A stretch of DNA of 64,000 bases from Methylomarinovum caldicuralii (GCF_033126985.1 NZ_AP024714.1:1690990-1754989), one strand, 5' to 3'; shown: positions 44,457-52,164, counted from the first letter of the stretch. Notes: generated by a model not told the origin, from the sequence alone. Made by a program: numbers and translations.

Positions 44457-45977
44457 GTTACCGTTCACGGGCTTGCCACTGGAAGTGGTTGAGGTTCCGG
44501 CAGGGGCAGGCGGAAGGTGACCTCGCCCTCTGCCATGCCCTGGGCGCAGATGGTCCGCAGGGTCTGATAGACGCCGATCTTGAGGCGCTTGCAGGTTTCG
44601 ACCAGCGACAGGATCATGGGTCGGAAGCAGTCACCGCGATGCGACTGGCTGAAGAAACTGGTCTTGCGCCAGATGACATAGGGGCGTAGGGCACGCTCTG
44701 CCGTGTTGTTGGTCATCGGTACCCCGGGATGGTCCAGGAAGGTCCAGAACCTGGGAAAATCGTCCAACAACTTGCGGCAGCTGCGACCGGTTTTGTTGTC
44801 GCCATGTCTTTGGGCGGCCTGTTCCAGTTCGCGCCGGAAGAGGGCTTTGAGGCGTTCCAATCGCCTTCGGTAGCGGTCGGATGGGTAATGGCTCTGTTGC
44901 CAGAGCTTGCCGTAGTGAACCGTCAGGCGGGCGGCCCGGAGCAGGCGTTCGCCATCTTCGCCGGCCTGTCCCTTGCGCCCGGCGATCCGTTCCAGGTTGC
45001 GGATGAGATGCGCCCAGCAGTATTGGTGTGAGTCCTGGGGATGGTCGTTGTAGGCCCCGTGGCGGTCGGTCACCAGGATCCCCTGGAAATCCCCCAACAG
45101 CTCACCGGCCGCACCCTTGCCGCGGGAATAATGGGTCAGGAAATACGCCATCTGATCGGTCGTCAGCGCCCACAGCCAATAGATGCTGCGGCCCCGGTAG
45201 TGGCGGGTCTCGTCGGCATGGGCGATCAGCGCTTTTCTGACCGCCTCGCCAATCTGGTTGTAGACCGGACCCAGCCACGCCTGCAGCGGGATCTGGCTCT
45301 GGCTGATCGCCCCCAGGCTGAATTTCAGACCCCATTGTTCTTCCAGCAGCGCTTCGACTTCCCGCAGCGACAGGTGATAGCGCCCCGTCATCAAGCCAAT
45401 CCACGCCACCAGCCCAGGTCCCATCTGGCCGCGGGGAACCTCATCCGGTAGCCGCCCCTGGTGCTTCTCACCACAACACCCACAGCGGCCTTCATACACC
45501 CGGTGTTCGACCACCCGGTAACGAATCTCGGGCAGGTCGAACACCTGATGGGGACGGAATCCCCGCACCGCCACCGACCCACCGCACTCGCAGCGGCCAT
45601 GGGGAAAGTAATGCCGGACCTCGTCCACTGCTTCTGCCGGAACCAGAGCCCGCTCGTGCCTGGGATGTCCCACCTGCGCCCCTTTCTTGCGTCCCGTCGG
45701 TCGCTTGCCCTTGCGCTCGGCGCGCTTCTTCGTGCTGTCCTGGGAAGGTGGTTGGGAGGAATTGTCGGACCCCAAGGCCAACTGTTCCTCCAGTTCTTCC
45801 ACTCGCGCCTGGATCTGCTGAAATTCTCCCAGCGCCCGCCAAAGCGCTTCGATCACCCGGTGGCATTCCTCCACCGTCCCGGGCAAGGGAGGTGGGCGGC
45901 TCAGGTCCAGATCAAGTCTTTCCATGGCCCGCATTCTCCTGAATCTTCAGGCACTTGGCAAGACCGTGAACGGGTAC
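44457..45977 (-). mobile_element. IS66-family copy D (1,521 bp), inserted into copy C
   Basis: This complete element has both terminal repeats (GTTACCGTTCACGGGCTTGCCA and GTACCCGTTCACGGTCTTGCCA, in inverted orientation) and an 8-bp target duplication GCGGCCGG. It is the most recent IS66 insertion in the window, in the opposite orientation to its host copy C, and the only copy with a verifiable single-event insertion. Confidence 0.95.
44465..45925 (-). CDS. IS66-family transposase (copy D)
   Basis: The 486-residue protein has all catalytic blocks (HADETRHYRGR, VTDRHGAYND, NNTAERALRP) and the zinc-binding CECGG/CGCCGEKH pairs. It differs from copy A at a few positions only (for example ELLGDFQG, LTVHYGKL, DSTKKRAER). 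Because its ends are intact it may be the active source copy. The start was set at the second ATG as for the other copies. Confidence 0.95.
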   Translation of the reverse strand: MERLDLDLSRPPPLPGTVEECHRVIEALWRALGEFQQIQARVEELEEQLALGSDNSSQPPSQDSTKKRAERKGKRPTGRKKGAQVGHPRHERALVPAEAVDEVRHYFPHGRCECGGSVAVRGFRPHQVFDLPEIRYRVVEHRVYEGRCGCCGEKHQGRLPDEVPRGQMGPGLVAWIGLMTGRYHLSLREVEALLEEQWGLKFSLGAISQSQIPLQAWLGPVYNQIGEAVRKALIAHADETRHYRGRSIYWLWALTTDQMAYFLTHYSRGKGAAGELLGDFQGILVTDRHGAYNDHPQDSHQYCWAHLIRNLERIAGRKGQAGEDGERLLRAARLTVHYGKLWQQSHYPSDRYRRRLERLKALFRRELEQAAQRHGDNKTGRSCRKLLDDFPRFWTFLDHPGVPMTNNTAERALRPYVIWRKTSFFSQSHRGDCFRPMILSLVETCKRLKIGVYQTLRTICAQGMAEGEVTFRLPLPEPQPLPVASP

Positions 45978-45985
45978 GCGGCCGG
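45978..45985. repeat. Target-site duplication of IS66 copy D (right)
   Basis: GCGGCCGG, the partner of the copy at 44449-44456. Confidence 0.95.
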
Positions 45986-46631
45986 TGAGCTGTTGGGGGA
46001 TTTCCAGGGAATCCTGGTGACCGACCGCCACGGGGCCTACAACGACCATCCCCAGGACTCACACCAATACTGCTGGGCGCATCTCATCCGCAACCTGGAA
46101 CGGATCGCCGGGCGCAAGGGACAGGCCGGCGAAGATGGCGAACGCCTGCTCCGGGCCGCCCGCCTGACGGTTCACTACGGCAAGCTCTGGCAACAGAGCC
46201 ATTACCCATCCGACCGCTACCGAAGGCGATTGGAACGCCTCAAAGCCCTCTTCCGGCGCGAACTGGAACAGGCCGCCCAAAGACATGGCGACAACAAAAC
46301 CGGTCGCAGCTGCCGCAAGTTGTTGGACGATTTTCCCAGGTTCTGGACCTTCCTGGACCATCCCGGCGTACCGATGACCAACAACACGGCAGAGCGTGCC
46401 CTACGCCCCTATGTCATCTGGCGCAAGACCAGTTTCTTCAGCCAGTCGCATCGCGGTGACTGCTTCCGACCCATGATCCTGTCGCTGGTCGAAACCTGCA
46501 AGCGCCTCAAGATCGGCGTCTATCAGACCCTGCGGACCATCTGCGCCCAGGGCATGGCAGAGGGCGAGGTCACCTTCCGCCTGCCCCTGCCGGAACCTCA
46601 ACCACTTCCAGTGGCAAGCCCGGCCGGGTGA
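45986..46631 (+). pseudogene. IS66 transposase copy C, C-terminal part
   Basis: The frame from ELLGDFQG to LPVASP continues copy C after the nested insertion, with VTDRHGAYND and NNTAERALRP intact. The group II intron entered immediately before the stop codon: the normal CCG TGA becomes CCG GCC GGG TGA, so the intron's 3' end supplies a new stop two codons later. Confidence 0.9.
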
Positions 46632-48609
46632 CCGCGGGCGATTGCTCACCCGCGGTTCCCACAGATCCGGACGTGCCCGATTAAGGCATCCGGCTCCTCG
46701 GACTATGGCGTCGCTACGCAACGGGCAATTCCGTGAACCACGCGCGGTGGGGGGAGTGGGTATCGTTTGTACAGCCGCCCAAAATGGTCCCAGTTCATCC
46801 GTTCCCGGTTGCGGCGGGACAACCATTTGTACCAGCGCCGTCTGACCTCGTACAGGAAGCGGGCCAGCGATTGGCTGTTGCCGACGATCCCATAGTAGGC
46901 ATAATGCCCCTTGAGTTTGCGGCTCAGGGCCGCTTGTTGGTCTGCAACCGGCCAGTGGCGGTGCATCCGGCACCAGTGGTTGATCGCCTGCAGGGAGCGG
47001 CTGAGCCGGGCTTGGGCGGTCTTGCGTTTGACGACCCAACGCCCTTTCCTTGAGCGTCCCCAGTAGTGGGTGAATCCCAGGTATTGGAAGCTCTGGCCTT
47101 TCCGTCCGGGTTTTCTGAAGTCGAGCAGGCGGGTTTTGTCCGGGTGCAGGCGCAGGCCGTATTTGGCCAGGCGCTTGCCCAGAACGGCCAATACCCGCCG
47201 GGCGTCTTCTTCCCGTTTGAACACCAGGACCGCATCGTCGGCGAACCGGACTTCGAAGGCGCTGCCTTGCAGTCGCGGTTTGACCGTCTGCTCGAACCAC
47301 AGGTCGAGCACGTGATGCAGGTAGAGGTTGGCCAGCAGTGGGGAGATCACCCCACCTTGCGGTGTCCCTTGTTCGGGGTAGTGAAGCTGTCCGCCTTCCA
47401 TGACACCGGCATTCAGCCATTTACCGATCACGCGGCAGATCACGCCGTCGCGCACCCTCTGCCCCAGAAAGTTCCGCAGCCGGTCCCGGTCCACATCGTC
47501 GAAGAAGTTTTGGATGTCCAGGTCGATGACCCAGCCACCGCCCATGGCCATCAGCCCGCCCCATAGCCTCTCCAGGGCCTGGTGGGCACTGCGTCCGGGC
47601 CGGAACCCGTAGGCGCAGTCGAGAAAGTCCTGCTCGAAGATGGGTTCCAGCGCCATCAGCACCGCCCGTTGCAGCACCTTGTCTTCCAGCGTGGGAATGC
47701 CGATCGGGCGGGTCTTTCCCGTTCCCGGCTTGGGCAGGTGGACGCGCCGTACCGCAGGCGCCCGATACCGGCCGGTCTTGAACCGTTCCAGCAGGCGCGT
47801 CAGGTTCTCCTCTAAGTCGGCTGCGTATTGGGATGCAGTCACGCCGTCCACCCCGGCGGCCCCGTCCTTGCGGGTGCGCCGCCAGGCTTCTTCCAGCCAC
47901 ACCACGTCGATGTGGTGGGCAATCGTGGTCAGTTCCAGCTTCGGTTCGATCCGGGCCAGTTCCGCTAGCTTCCGTTGTCGTGTTGAGATGTTCTCCTGGC
48001 TCGATGTCCCGGCCATCTGTCCCTCCGAAAGCCCCATCGTCCGACCTGCCGCTTCCCTCCATCGGGTCCCTTGGGGCAGGTTCCCCGACTTCCCAGGTAC
48101 TATCGGCAGGCTCCGATTGCTCGATCACCTTCCCAGCGCGCTTCGTCGCCTTCGCGCGCCGGTACCCTGCTTCGTGTCCCGTTCGCTCCCATCGGCCGGA
48201 CACCGCTCCGATGGGCCTGGGCCTTTTCTCACACGGCGCCCGCACCGCTCTTCCCGCAAGGAGTGATCGAGCCCTCCCAGGTTCCTGGGCGACCCTTGCC
48301 CTGCATGCCCCGCTCTTCGACCCCGGCGGAGGGATGATGCCAGGCCAGTACAGCACCACCCCTGTTGCCTTCCGTCCGTTCAACAACGTCGGCTCCGCAT
48401 TCCGTACTTTCGAGGCTCCATCACGCGGCCTACAGGCCCCCTGTGTACGCTTCGCAGTCGGGATCGCTCCTCGACCACGCAACACTCGGTTCCGGCTGGT
48501 GGCCAGCCTTGGCCGGACAGGACTTGCACCTGTCAGGTCGCTCTGAAGGTTTCAGCGATGTCTTTCCTTCTACATAACTTCCTCCTTCTCCAGGCTTGGC
48601 CTGGCGCAA
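46623..48609 (-). mobile_element. Group II intron, copy 2 (1,987 bp)
   Basis: Same length, ends and domains V and VI as copy 1. It sits in the right terminal repeat of IS66 copy C at the same position (CGTTCA / CGGGC) as copy 1 in the left repeat of copy A. Candidate EBS1 TGAACG is at 48377-48382. The region 48038-48609 is ribozyme RNA with no gene. Confidence 0.92.
46703..48037 (-). CDS. Group II intron reverse transcriptase/maturase (copy 2)
   Basis: The 444-residue protein is nearly identical to copy 1, with the RT FADD motif in [10 protein letters not shown], the [17 protein letters not shown] block and no HNH endonuclease domain. Differences from copy 1 include GGQLHY for SGQLHY, FKREED for FEREED and LAVLGK for LAVPGK. 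Both copies look intact, so either could provide the protein for the other in trans. Confidence 0.93.
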   Translation of the reverse strand: MGLSEGQMAGTSSQENISTRQRKLAELARIEPKLELTTIAHHIDVVWLEEAWRRTRKDGAAGVDGVTASQYAADLEENLTRLLERFKTGRYRAPAVRRVHLPKPGTGKTRPIGIPTLEDKVLQRAVLMALEPIFEQDFLDCAYGFRPGRSAHQALERLWGGLMAMGGGWVIDLDIQNFFDDVDRDRLRNFLGQRVRDGVICRVIGKWLNAGVMEGGQLHYPEQGTPQGGVISPLLANLYLHHVLDLWFEQTVKPRLQGSAFEVRFADDAVLVFKREEDARRVLAVLGKRLAKYGLRLHPDKTRLLDFRKPGRKGQSFQYLGFTHYWGRSRKGRWVVKRKTAQARLSRSLQAINHWCRMHRHWPVADQQAALSRKLKGHYAYYGIVGNSQSLARFLYEVRRRWYKWLSRRNRERMNWDHFGRLYKRYPLPPPRVVHGIARCVATP

Positions 48610-48620
48610 TGAACGGTAAC

Positions 48621-48752
48621 ATCCGCACCGCAGATCACCGCGCACACCACAACCACCAGCACTTCCACCAGATCGTAAGTTACCTTCGATGATTGTCGCG
48701 GGTCCGGAATCGATACGAACACCTCGCTCAGCGCCAGGGGCTTTTCCAACAT
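48621..48752 (-). pseudogene. ISAs1-family transposase, N-terminal fragment
   Basis: About 44 codons beginning MLEKPLALSEVFVSIPDP and running to VVVVCAVICGADV, a typical ISAs1 N-terminus, are cut by the right end of IS66 copy C. GGGAGG 7 bases before the ATG supports this start. The element's outer end, TTCATGCGATTGCCCTG, is at 48847-48863. The protein is far too short to act. Confidence 0.85.
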
Positions 48753-48863
48753 CTGTGCCTCCCACAAAAAGCATGCTCCTCAGAGAAGAGGTCTCTAATC
48801 TGCTGCAAGTCATCGAATCTTAAACCATCGTCTTCGTGGGGTGTATTCATGCGATTGCCCTGC

Positions 48864-48977
48864 CCTGGAGGGTTGACTCAGAACTTTTTCGTATGGTAGG
48901 TTCGACCATGGAGGTGATGGTAGAGGATTAGGCGGAATCTGTCTAGTCTTGATGAGATGGATTCTGTCTATTTTACT
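48864..48977. other. Unassigned sequence before the first cassette
   Basis: These 114 bp lie between the ISAs1 end and the first cassette boundary. If the integron once had an attI site it would be here, but I see no integrase gene or recognisable attI motif. Confidence 0.4.
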
Positions 48978-49248
48978 GATAAGCGGACCCGTCCTGGGCC
49001 CGCTTATCGCGGAGCTGAGCGACGGGAAGGATTCAGGGAAGGAAAATGGTGGATTGAAGGGAATGAAGGGGGGTTCTTTGACGGCGGAGCCTTTTGACAA
49101 TCGAAGCCAAGGTGGCACCGATGAAAAAATATACACTGCCAAGAATCAACGGAACAATGCAGGGCTCCGCCTATCAAGGCGCTAGAGTCGAACATCCGTC
49201 CTGCCGGCCCATCCAGGGCCGACAGAACGGAAGTCGCTCAGCTCCGCG
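48978..49248 (+). repeat. 271-bp unit, copy 1 (possible ORF-poor gene cassette)
   Basis: An exact copy recurs at 50054-50324. It opens with GATAAGCGG...CCGCTTATC, contains a perfect 15-bp inverted pair GCGGAGCTGAGCGAC/GTCGCTCAGCTCCGC (49009-49023, 49233-49247), and ends at an integron core GTTAGCC. A 43-codon frame (49121-49252, MKKYTLPRING start) ends in that core. It may be a cassette with a variant GATAAGC core or a MITE-like insert. Confidence 0.65.
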
Positions 49249-49289
49249 TTAGCCGTATCAACAGAGCCCAAGAAAAGTCAGAGACCTTG

Positions 49290-49979
49290 ATGAATATAAA
49301 CAAACTGGAAGATGGTTCAGAATTATTCGATGTGTCGGTGCGGAAGGGTAAAGATTATGCCCCGGAGGTGCTTTTTGCGGTTGGTGCGGGCGGAAACCCT
49401 GAGCGTCACGTTACGCTTTTGGATGCACTGGTCGAGGCAGGTTGTACTGTTATTGCCCCACATTTCCCGCGACTTGCTTCGCCAAGGCCCACGGAGGCTG
49501 AATTGACAACCCGTGCAAGGAGGCTGTGCCTTGCGCTTGATGCTTTCGGCCAGTCTGGCGCGACTGTTTCTGGCGTGGGCCACTCAATAGGCGCAGCCAC
49601 ACTTATCGCACTTGCCGGTGGGCAAATGTGGTTAGGGCCTGGTCAACGGGTCGACATCTCAGCAGATGCACGGTTAAGTCGTCTTGCTCTCCTTGCTCCA
49701 CCAACTGGATTCTTTAAAGCACCGGGTGCACTTGATTCGGTGCGGGTCCCCATTTTAACGTGGGTAGGTTCCGAAGATAATATCATACCTCCTTCACAGA
49801 TTAGGTGGTTGGCTCGGGCAATGCCTAATTCACAGAACCTTGATGTTCGTGTTACTGATGGCGCAGGCCATTTCTCGTTCATGGATCAAATACCGCCTCA
49901 CGTTGTTGAACCATTGAAAGACAAACAATCATTTCTTCGTGAATACTCGAGCGAGGTTTGTGAATTTGTGTGCGGCTAA
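49290..49979 (+). CDS. Cassette-borne alpha/beta-hydrolase-fold protein
   Basis: The 229-residue protein has the nucleophile elbow GVGHSIGAATLIAL (GHSIG) and a late HFSFMDQ histidine, with an aspartate in WVGSEDNIIPP: a complete Ser-His-Asp triad as in esterase-like hydrolases. It lacks the signal peptide of secreted lipases. Codon use is unlike the surrounding GC-rich genes. The stop codon lies inside the attC R-double-prime core (GGCTAAC), a common cassette layout. Substrate is unknown; such cassette genes often detoxify. Confidence 0.7.
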   Translation: MNINKLEDGSELFDVSVRKGKDYAPEVLFAVGAGGNPERHVTLLDALVEAGCTVIAPHFPRLASPRPTEAELTTRARRLCLALDAFGQSGATVSGVGHSIGAATLIALAGGQMWLGPGQRVDISADARLSRLALLAPPTGFFKAPGALDSVRVPILTWVGSEDNIIPPSQIRWLARAMPNSQNLDVRVTDGAGHFSFMDQIPPHVVEPLKDKQSFLREYSSEVCEFVCG

Positions 49980-50054
49980 CAAACACATGCACTCGGACAG
50001 CAAAAAGCGCCGCTCGTTCCTCGCTCTGCTTTTTGCTGCCGGTGATGTGAGGCG
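49974..50054 (+). other. attC recombination site of cassette 1
   Basis: R-double-prime GGCTAAC (49974-49980) is followed by arms CACATGCACTCGGACAGCAAAAAGC (bases 49984-50008) and GCTTTTTGCTGCCGGTGATGTG (to 50049) that pair imperfectly with extra bases on the left arm, then GAGGC and the cut G at 50054. Extrahelical bases on one arm are expected of attC sites. Confidence 0.8.
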
Positions 50055-50324
50055 ATAAGCGGACCCGTCCTGGGCCCGCTTATCGCGGAGCTGAGCGACG
50101 GGAAGGATTCAGGGAAGGAAAATGGTGGATTGAAGGGAATGAAGGGGGGTTCTTTGACGGCGGAGCCTTTTGACAATCGAAGCCAAGGTGGCACCGATGA
50201 AAAAATATACACTGCCAAGAATCAACGGAACAATGCAGGGCTCCGCCTATCAAGGCGCTAGAGTCGAACATCCGTCCTGCCGGCCCATCCAGGGCCGACA
50301 GAACGGAAGTCGCTCAGCTCCGCG
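50054..50324 (+). repeat. 271-bp unit, copy 2
   Basis: Identical to 48978-49248. It is placed exactly at the recombination point of the cassette 1 attC and ends at GTTAGGC, the entry core of cassette 2. Confidence 0.65.
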
Positions 50325-50798
50325 TTAGGCTGAATTCTACACAAACACAATTTTCAATTGAGGAGATCAAACATGAGCGAAAATGAAATTACAGCACTAT
50401 TCGATGAATGGAATAGTGCACTCCAAACTGGAGATCCAAAAAGAGTTGTTGCTCTCTATGAAAGCAATGCCATTCTGCTTCCGACCGTATCCAATAAGGT
50501 TCGCCACAACCACGAAGAAATCGAGGACTATTTTGTCCATTTTATTGCCAAAGGGCCGGTGGGGAAAATCGATGAGGCAAATATACGCATCTTCGGCCAG
50601 CTTGCCATCAACTCAGGCATCTATACCTTCACATTCAAAGATGGTGCCGTCGTGCCTGCACGTTTCACTTTCGTATACCGCTGGAATGGTGAACGCTGGA
50701 TGATTATCGAGCACCATTCTTCACAGATGCCTGAATGACCAACATTCTTTAATTTCGAGTTTATGTTCATCTATCAATAACAAAACAGAGAGCCTAAC
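50325..50798 (+). mobile_element. Integron gene cassette 2 (truncated attC)
   Basis: It begins TTAGGC (after G50324) and ends with R-double-prime GCCTAAC (50792-50798), the complement of its own GTTAGGC; the rest of attC is lost to the IS481-family insertion at 50799. Confidence 0.72.
50373..50738 (+). CDS. Cassette-borne SnoaL/DUF4440-like protein
   Basis: The 121-residue protein has the nuclear-transport-factor-2-like fold of the SgcJ/CaMKII-association family: FDEWNSALQTGDPKRVVALY, ILLPTVSNKVR and FTFVYRWNGERWMIIEHHSS. Members are common in integron cassettes and may bind small ligands or act as isomerases, but most are uncharacterised. ATG at 50373 follows GAGGAG. It is short, AT-rich and without a promoter of its own, as expected for a cassette gene. 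Function here is unknown. Confidence 0.8.
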   Translation: MSENEITALFDEWNSALQTGDPKRVVALYESNAILLPTVSNKVRHNHEEIEDYFVHFIAKGPVGKIDEANIRIFGQLAINSGIYTFTFKDGAVVPARFTFVYRWNGERWMIIEHHSSQMPE

Positions 50799-51855
50799 TG
50801 TCAAGCCCCGTGAGATTGTATACACGTTTTTTGAAGAGCTCCGGCCGCTTCTTCTGCCAGTCTTTGAGGGCCTGTACCGGTGATATGTGTCCCAGGGCCT
50901 TCTGGGGGATCTGATGGTTGTAGACACTGGCATACTGCATCAAGGTCCGTTCCAGATCCTGGCTGCTGCGGAAGCGGGTGGTTTTGAGGATCTCGGCGAT
51001 CCGACCGTTGAAACGTTCTACCATCCCATTGGTCTGCGGATGTTTGGGTGGGATGAGGCGGTGCTCGATGCCATGGCGTTGGCAGGCCTGGTCGAAAAGG
51101 TGACGGCCGGTCGGTTCGCGTTCCCCGGTGGCGCAGAAGCGGTCAGTGAATTGCTCACCCCATCCCTGGGGTTCGCCCCTTCGGGGCCCGCTGCGCGGTC
51201 CAAATCCGCTCCCGGCGGATTTGTCTTTGCCGTTGTCGGTCAGGACCTTGGTGATTTTGAAGGGAGCCTTGGCGATCAGGCGGTCGAGGAAGCCGGCGGC
51301 GACCTGGGCTTCCTTGGTGGGATGGATTTCCAGGCAGACCCAGCGACTGGCCCGGTCGATGGCGACGAAGAGGTAACGGCCCCGAGTCTCATCGGGCATC
51401 TTGGGCAGGTACTTGATGTCGATGTGGACAAACCCGGGCTCGTAGTCCTTGAAGCCTTTCTTTTTGGCCTTGGCGGGGGCGTTCTCCCCTTCCTTGGCAG
51501 CGATCAGTTCCTTGAGATTGGAGACCCCATGGCGGCGCAGCAGCCGGTCCAGAGCCGAGCGGGACATCTTGGGATGGATGAAGCGGTGAACGACCGCCAG
51601 CAGGTCGTCCAGGGGCAGCAGCAGGGTTTCGCGCAGACAGACGACGATCGCTTCCTGCTGCGGGGTCAGGGTGGCATGGATGCGATGGGGCCGGTGCGAG
51701 GCGTCCTCGACCGAATCGCGCTGGCGCCACTTGCGGATGGTATGACGATGAACGCCGTATTTCCTGGCCAGGACCGTGGCCGGCAGATCGGAGTTCTGGA
51801 TCTCCCGGCGGATCTCAGGGGTGGTGCGGGCTTTCTTGTGAAGACGGATGACCAT
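50794..51855 (-). CDS. IS481-family transposase with a 24-residue insertion
   Basis: The 353-residue protein has an N-terminal helix-turn-helix (YGVHRHTIRKW) and an integrase core: FVHIDIKYLP (D), VLTDNGK (second D) and HPQTNGMVERFNGRI (E). Between NGK and QFTD, bases 51154-51225 add 24 residues not expected in the family (DKSAGSGFGPRSGPRRGEPQ then GWGE), two palindromic blocks in frame. The insertion is directly after the second catalytic aspartate, so activity is doubtful. The stop codon comes from the flanking attC core (TAG of GTTAGGC). Confidence 0.85.
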   Translation of the reverse strand: MVIRLHKKARTTPEIRREIQNSDLPATVLARKYGVHRHTIRKWRQRDSVEDASHRPHRIHATLTPQQEAIVVCLRETLLLPLDDLLAVVHRFIHPKMSRSALDRLLRRHGVSNLKELIAAKEGENAPAKAKKKGFKDYEPGFVHIDIKYLPKMPDETRGRYLFVAIDRASRWVCLEIHPTKEAQVAAGFLDRLIAKAPFKITKVLTDNGKDKSAGSGFGPRSGPRRGEPQGWGEQFTDRFCATGEREPTGRHLFDQACQRHGIEHRLIPPKHPQTNGMVERFNGRIAEILKTTRFRSSQDLERTLMQYASVYNHQIPQKALGHISPVQALKDWQKKRPELFKKRVYNLTGLDS

Positions 51856-51884
51856 GGCTTCCTCCTCGTCCGTCAGGCTTGAGT
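50799..51884 (-). mobile_element. IS481-family element (about 1.09 kb)
   Basis: The element's right boundary in cassette 2 begins TGTCAAGCCCCG (50799). The other end is near GGCTTGAGT (about 51884), whose inverse ACTCAAGCC partly matches TGTCAAGCC. That end is only approximate and no target duplication was identified. Confidence 0.7.
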
Positions 51885-51965
51885 CGTCTTTCTGGCCTGG
51901 GCCTCTGCCATCAGCTCGCTCAGAACATCCCAGGCACGGAACAAAGGATAGCTCCTTTTGGGAAT

Positions 51966-52139
51966 ATGATCACACGGGACCCAACACCCTGGGAAACCCG
52001 CCTGGCGCTGGCCATGGTCGATCACCGCAATCTCACCGCCCACACCTACAATGTGGCCCTGGCGGAAGAAATCTTCGCCGCCCTGCCAGCTTACCGGAGG
52101 CTCCTGCGCACCTGGTTGAGCCGTCTTGAGAAAGCATGA
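51966..52139 (+). pseudogene. HepT-like (HEPN) protein, C-terminal remnant
   Basis: The last 57 codons of a HI0074-type protein: ITRDPTPWETRLALAMVDHR then NLTAHTYNVALAEEIF, with the R-x4-H-x-Y motif RNLTAHTY kept. The N-terminal half is absent; the sequence before it to 51884 adjoins the IS481 end. It is a separate gene from the complete relative at 31181. The exact 5' break cannot be set. Confidence 0.7.
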
Positions 52140-52164
52140 GCCAGATCGTTGAAATGAAGCACTC

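Larger units (their letters stand above)
43584..48620 (+). mobile_element. IS66-family copy C, interrupted by copy D and by a group II intron
   Basis: It runs from the left end GTACCCGTTCACGG to the right-end tip TGAACGGTAAC (48610-48620). The transposase is split at 44456 by IS66 copy D, and the right terminal repeat is split by group II intron copy 2. No matching target duplication flanks it: left is intron sequence, right is ISAs1 sequence. Confidence 0.9.
49249..50054 (+). mobile_element. Integron gene cassette 1
   Basis: The cassette runs from TTAGCC after G49248 to G50054. It carries the hydrolase gene and its own attC; its circular form would have R-prime GTTAGCC matching R-double-prime GGCTAAC. 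The downstream boundary is occupied by the second 271-bp unit. Confidence 0.75.

Noticed and set aside
49121-49252. 43-codon frame in the 271-bp unit as a confirmed gene
   Set aside because: Its stop codon belongs to the next cassette core and the Shine-Dalgarno is weak, so it is mentioned only as a possibility.
48810-50271. Minus-strand 63- to 110-residue frames in the cassette region
   Set aside because: They are antisense to the cassettes, duplicate because the 271-bp unit is repeated, and have no start signals or domains.
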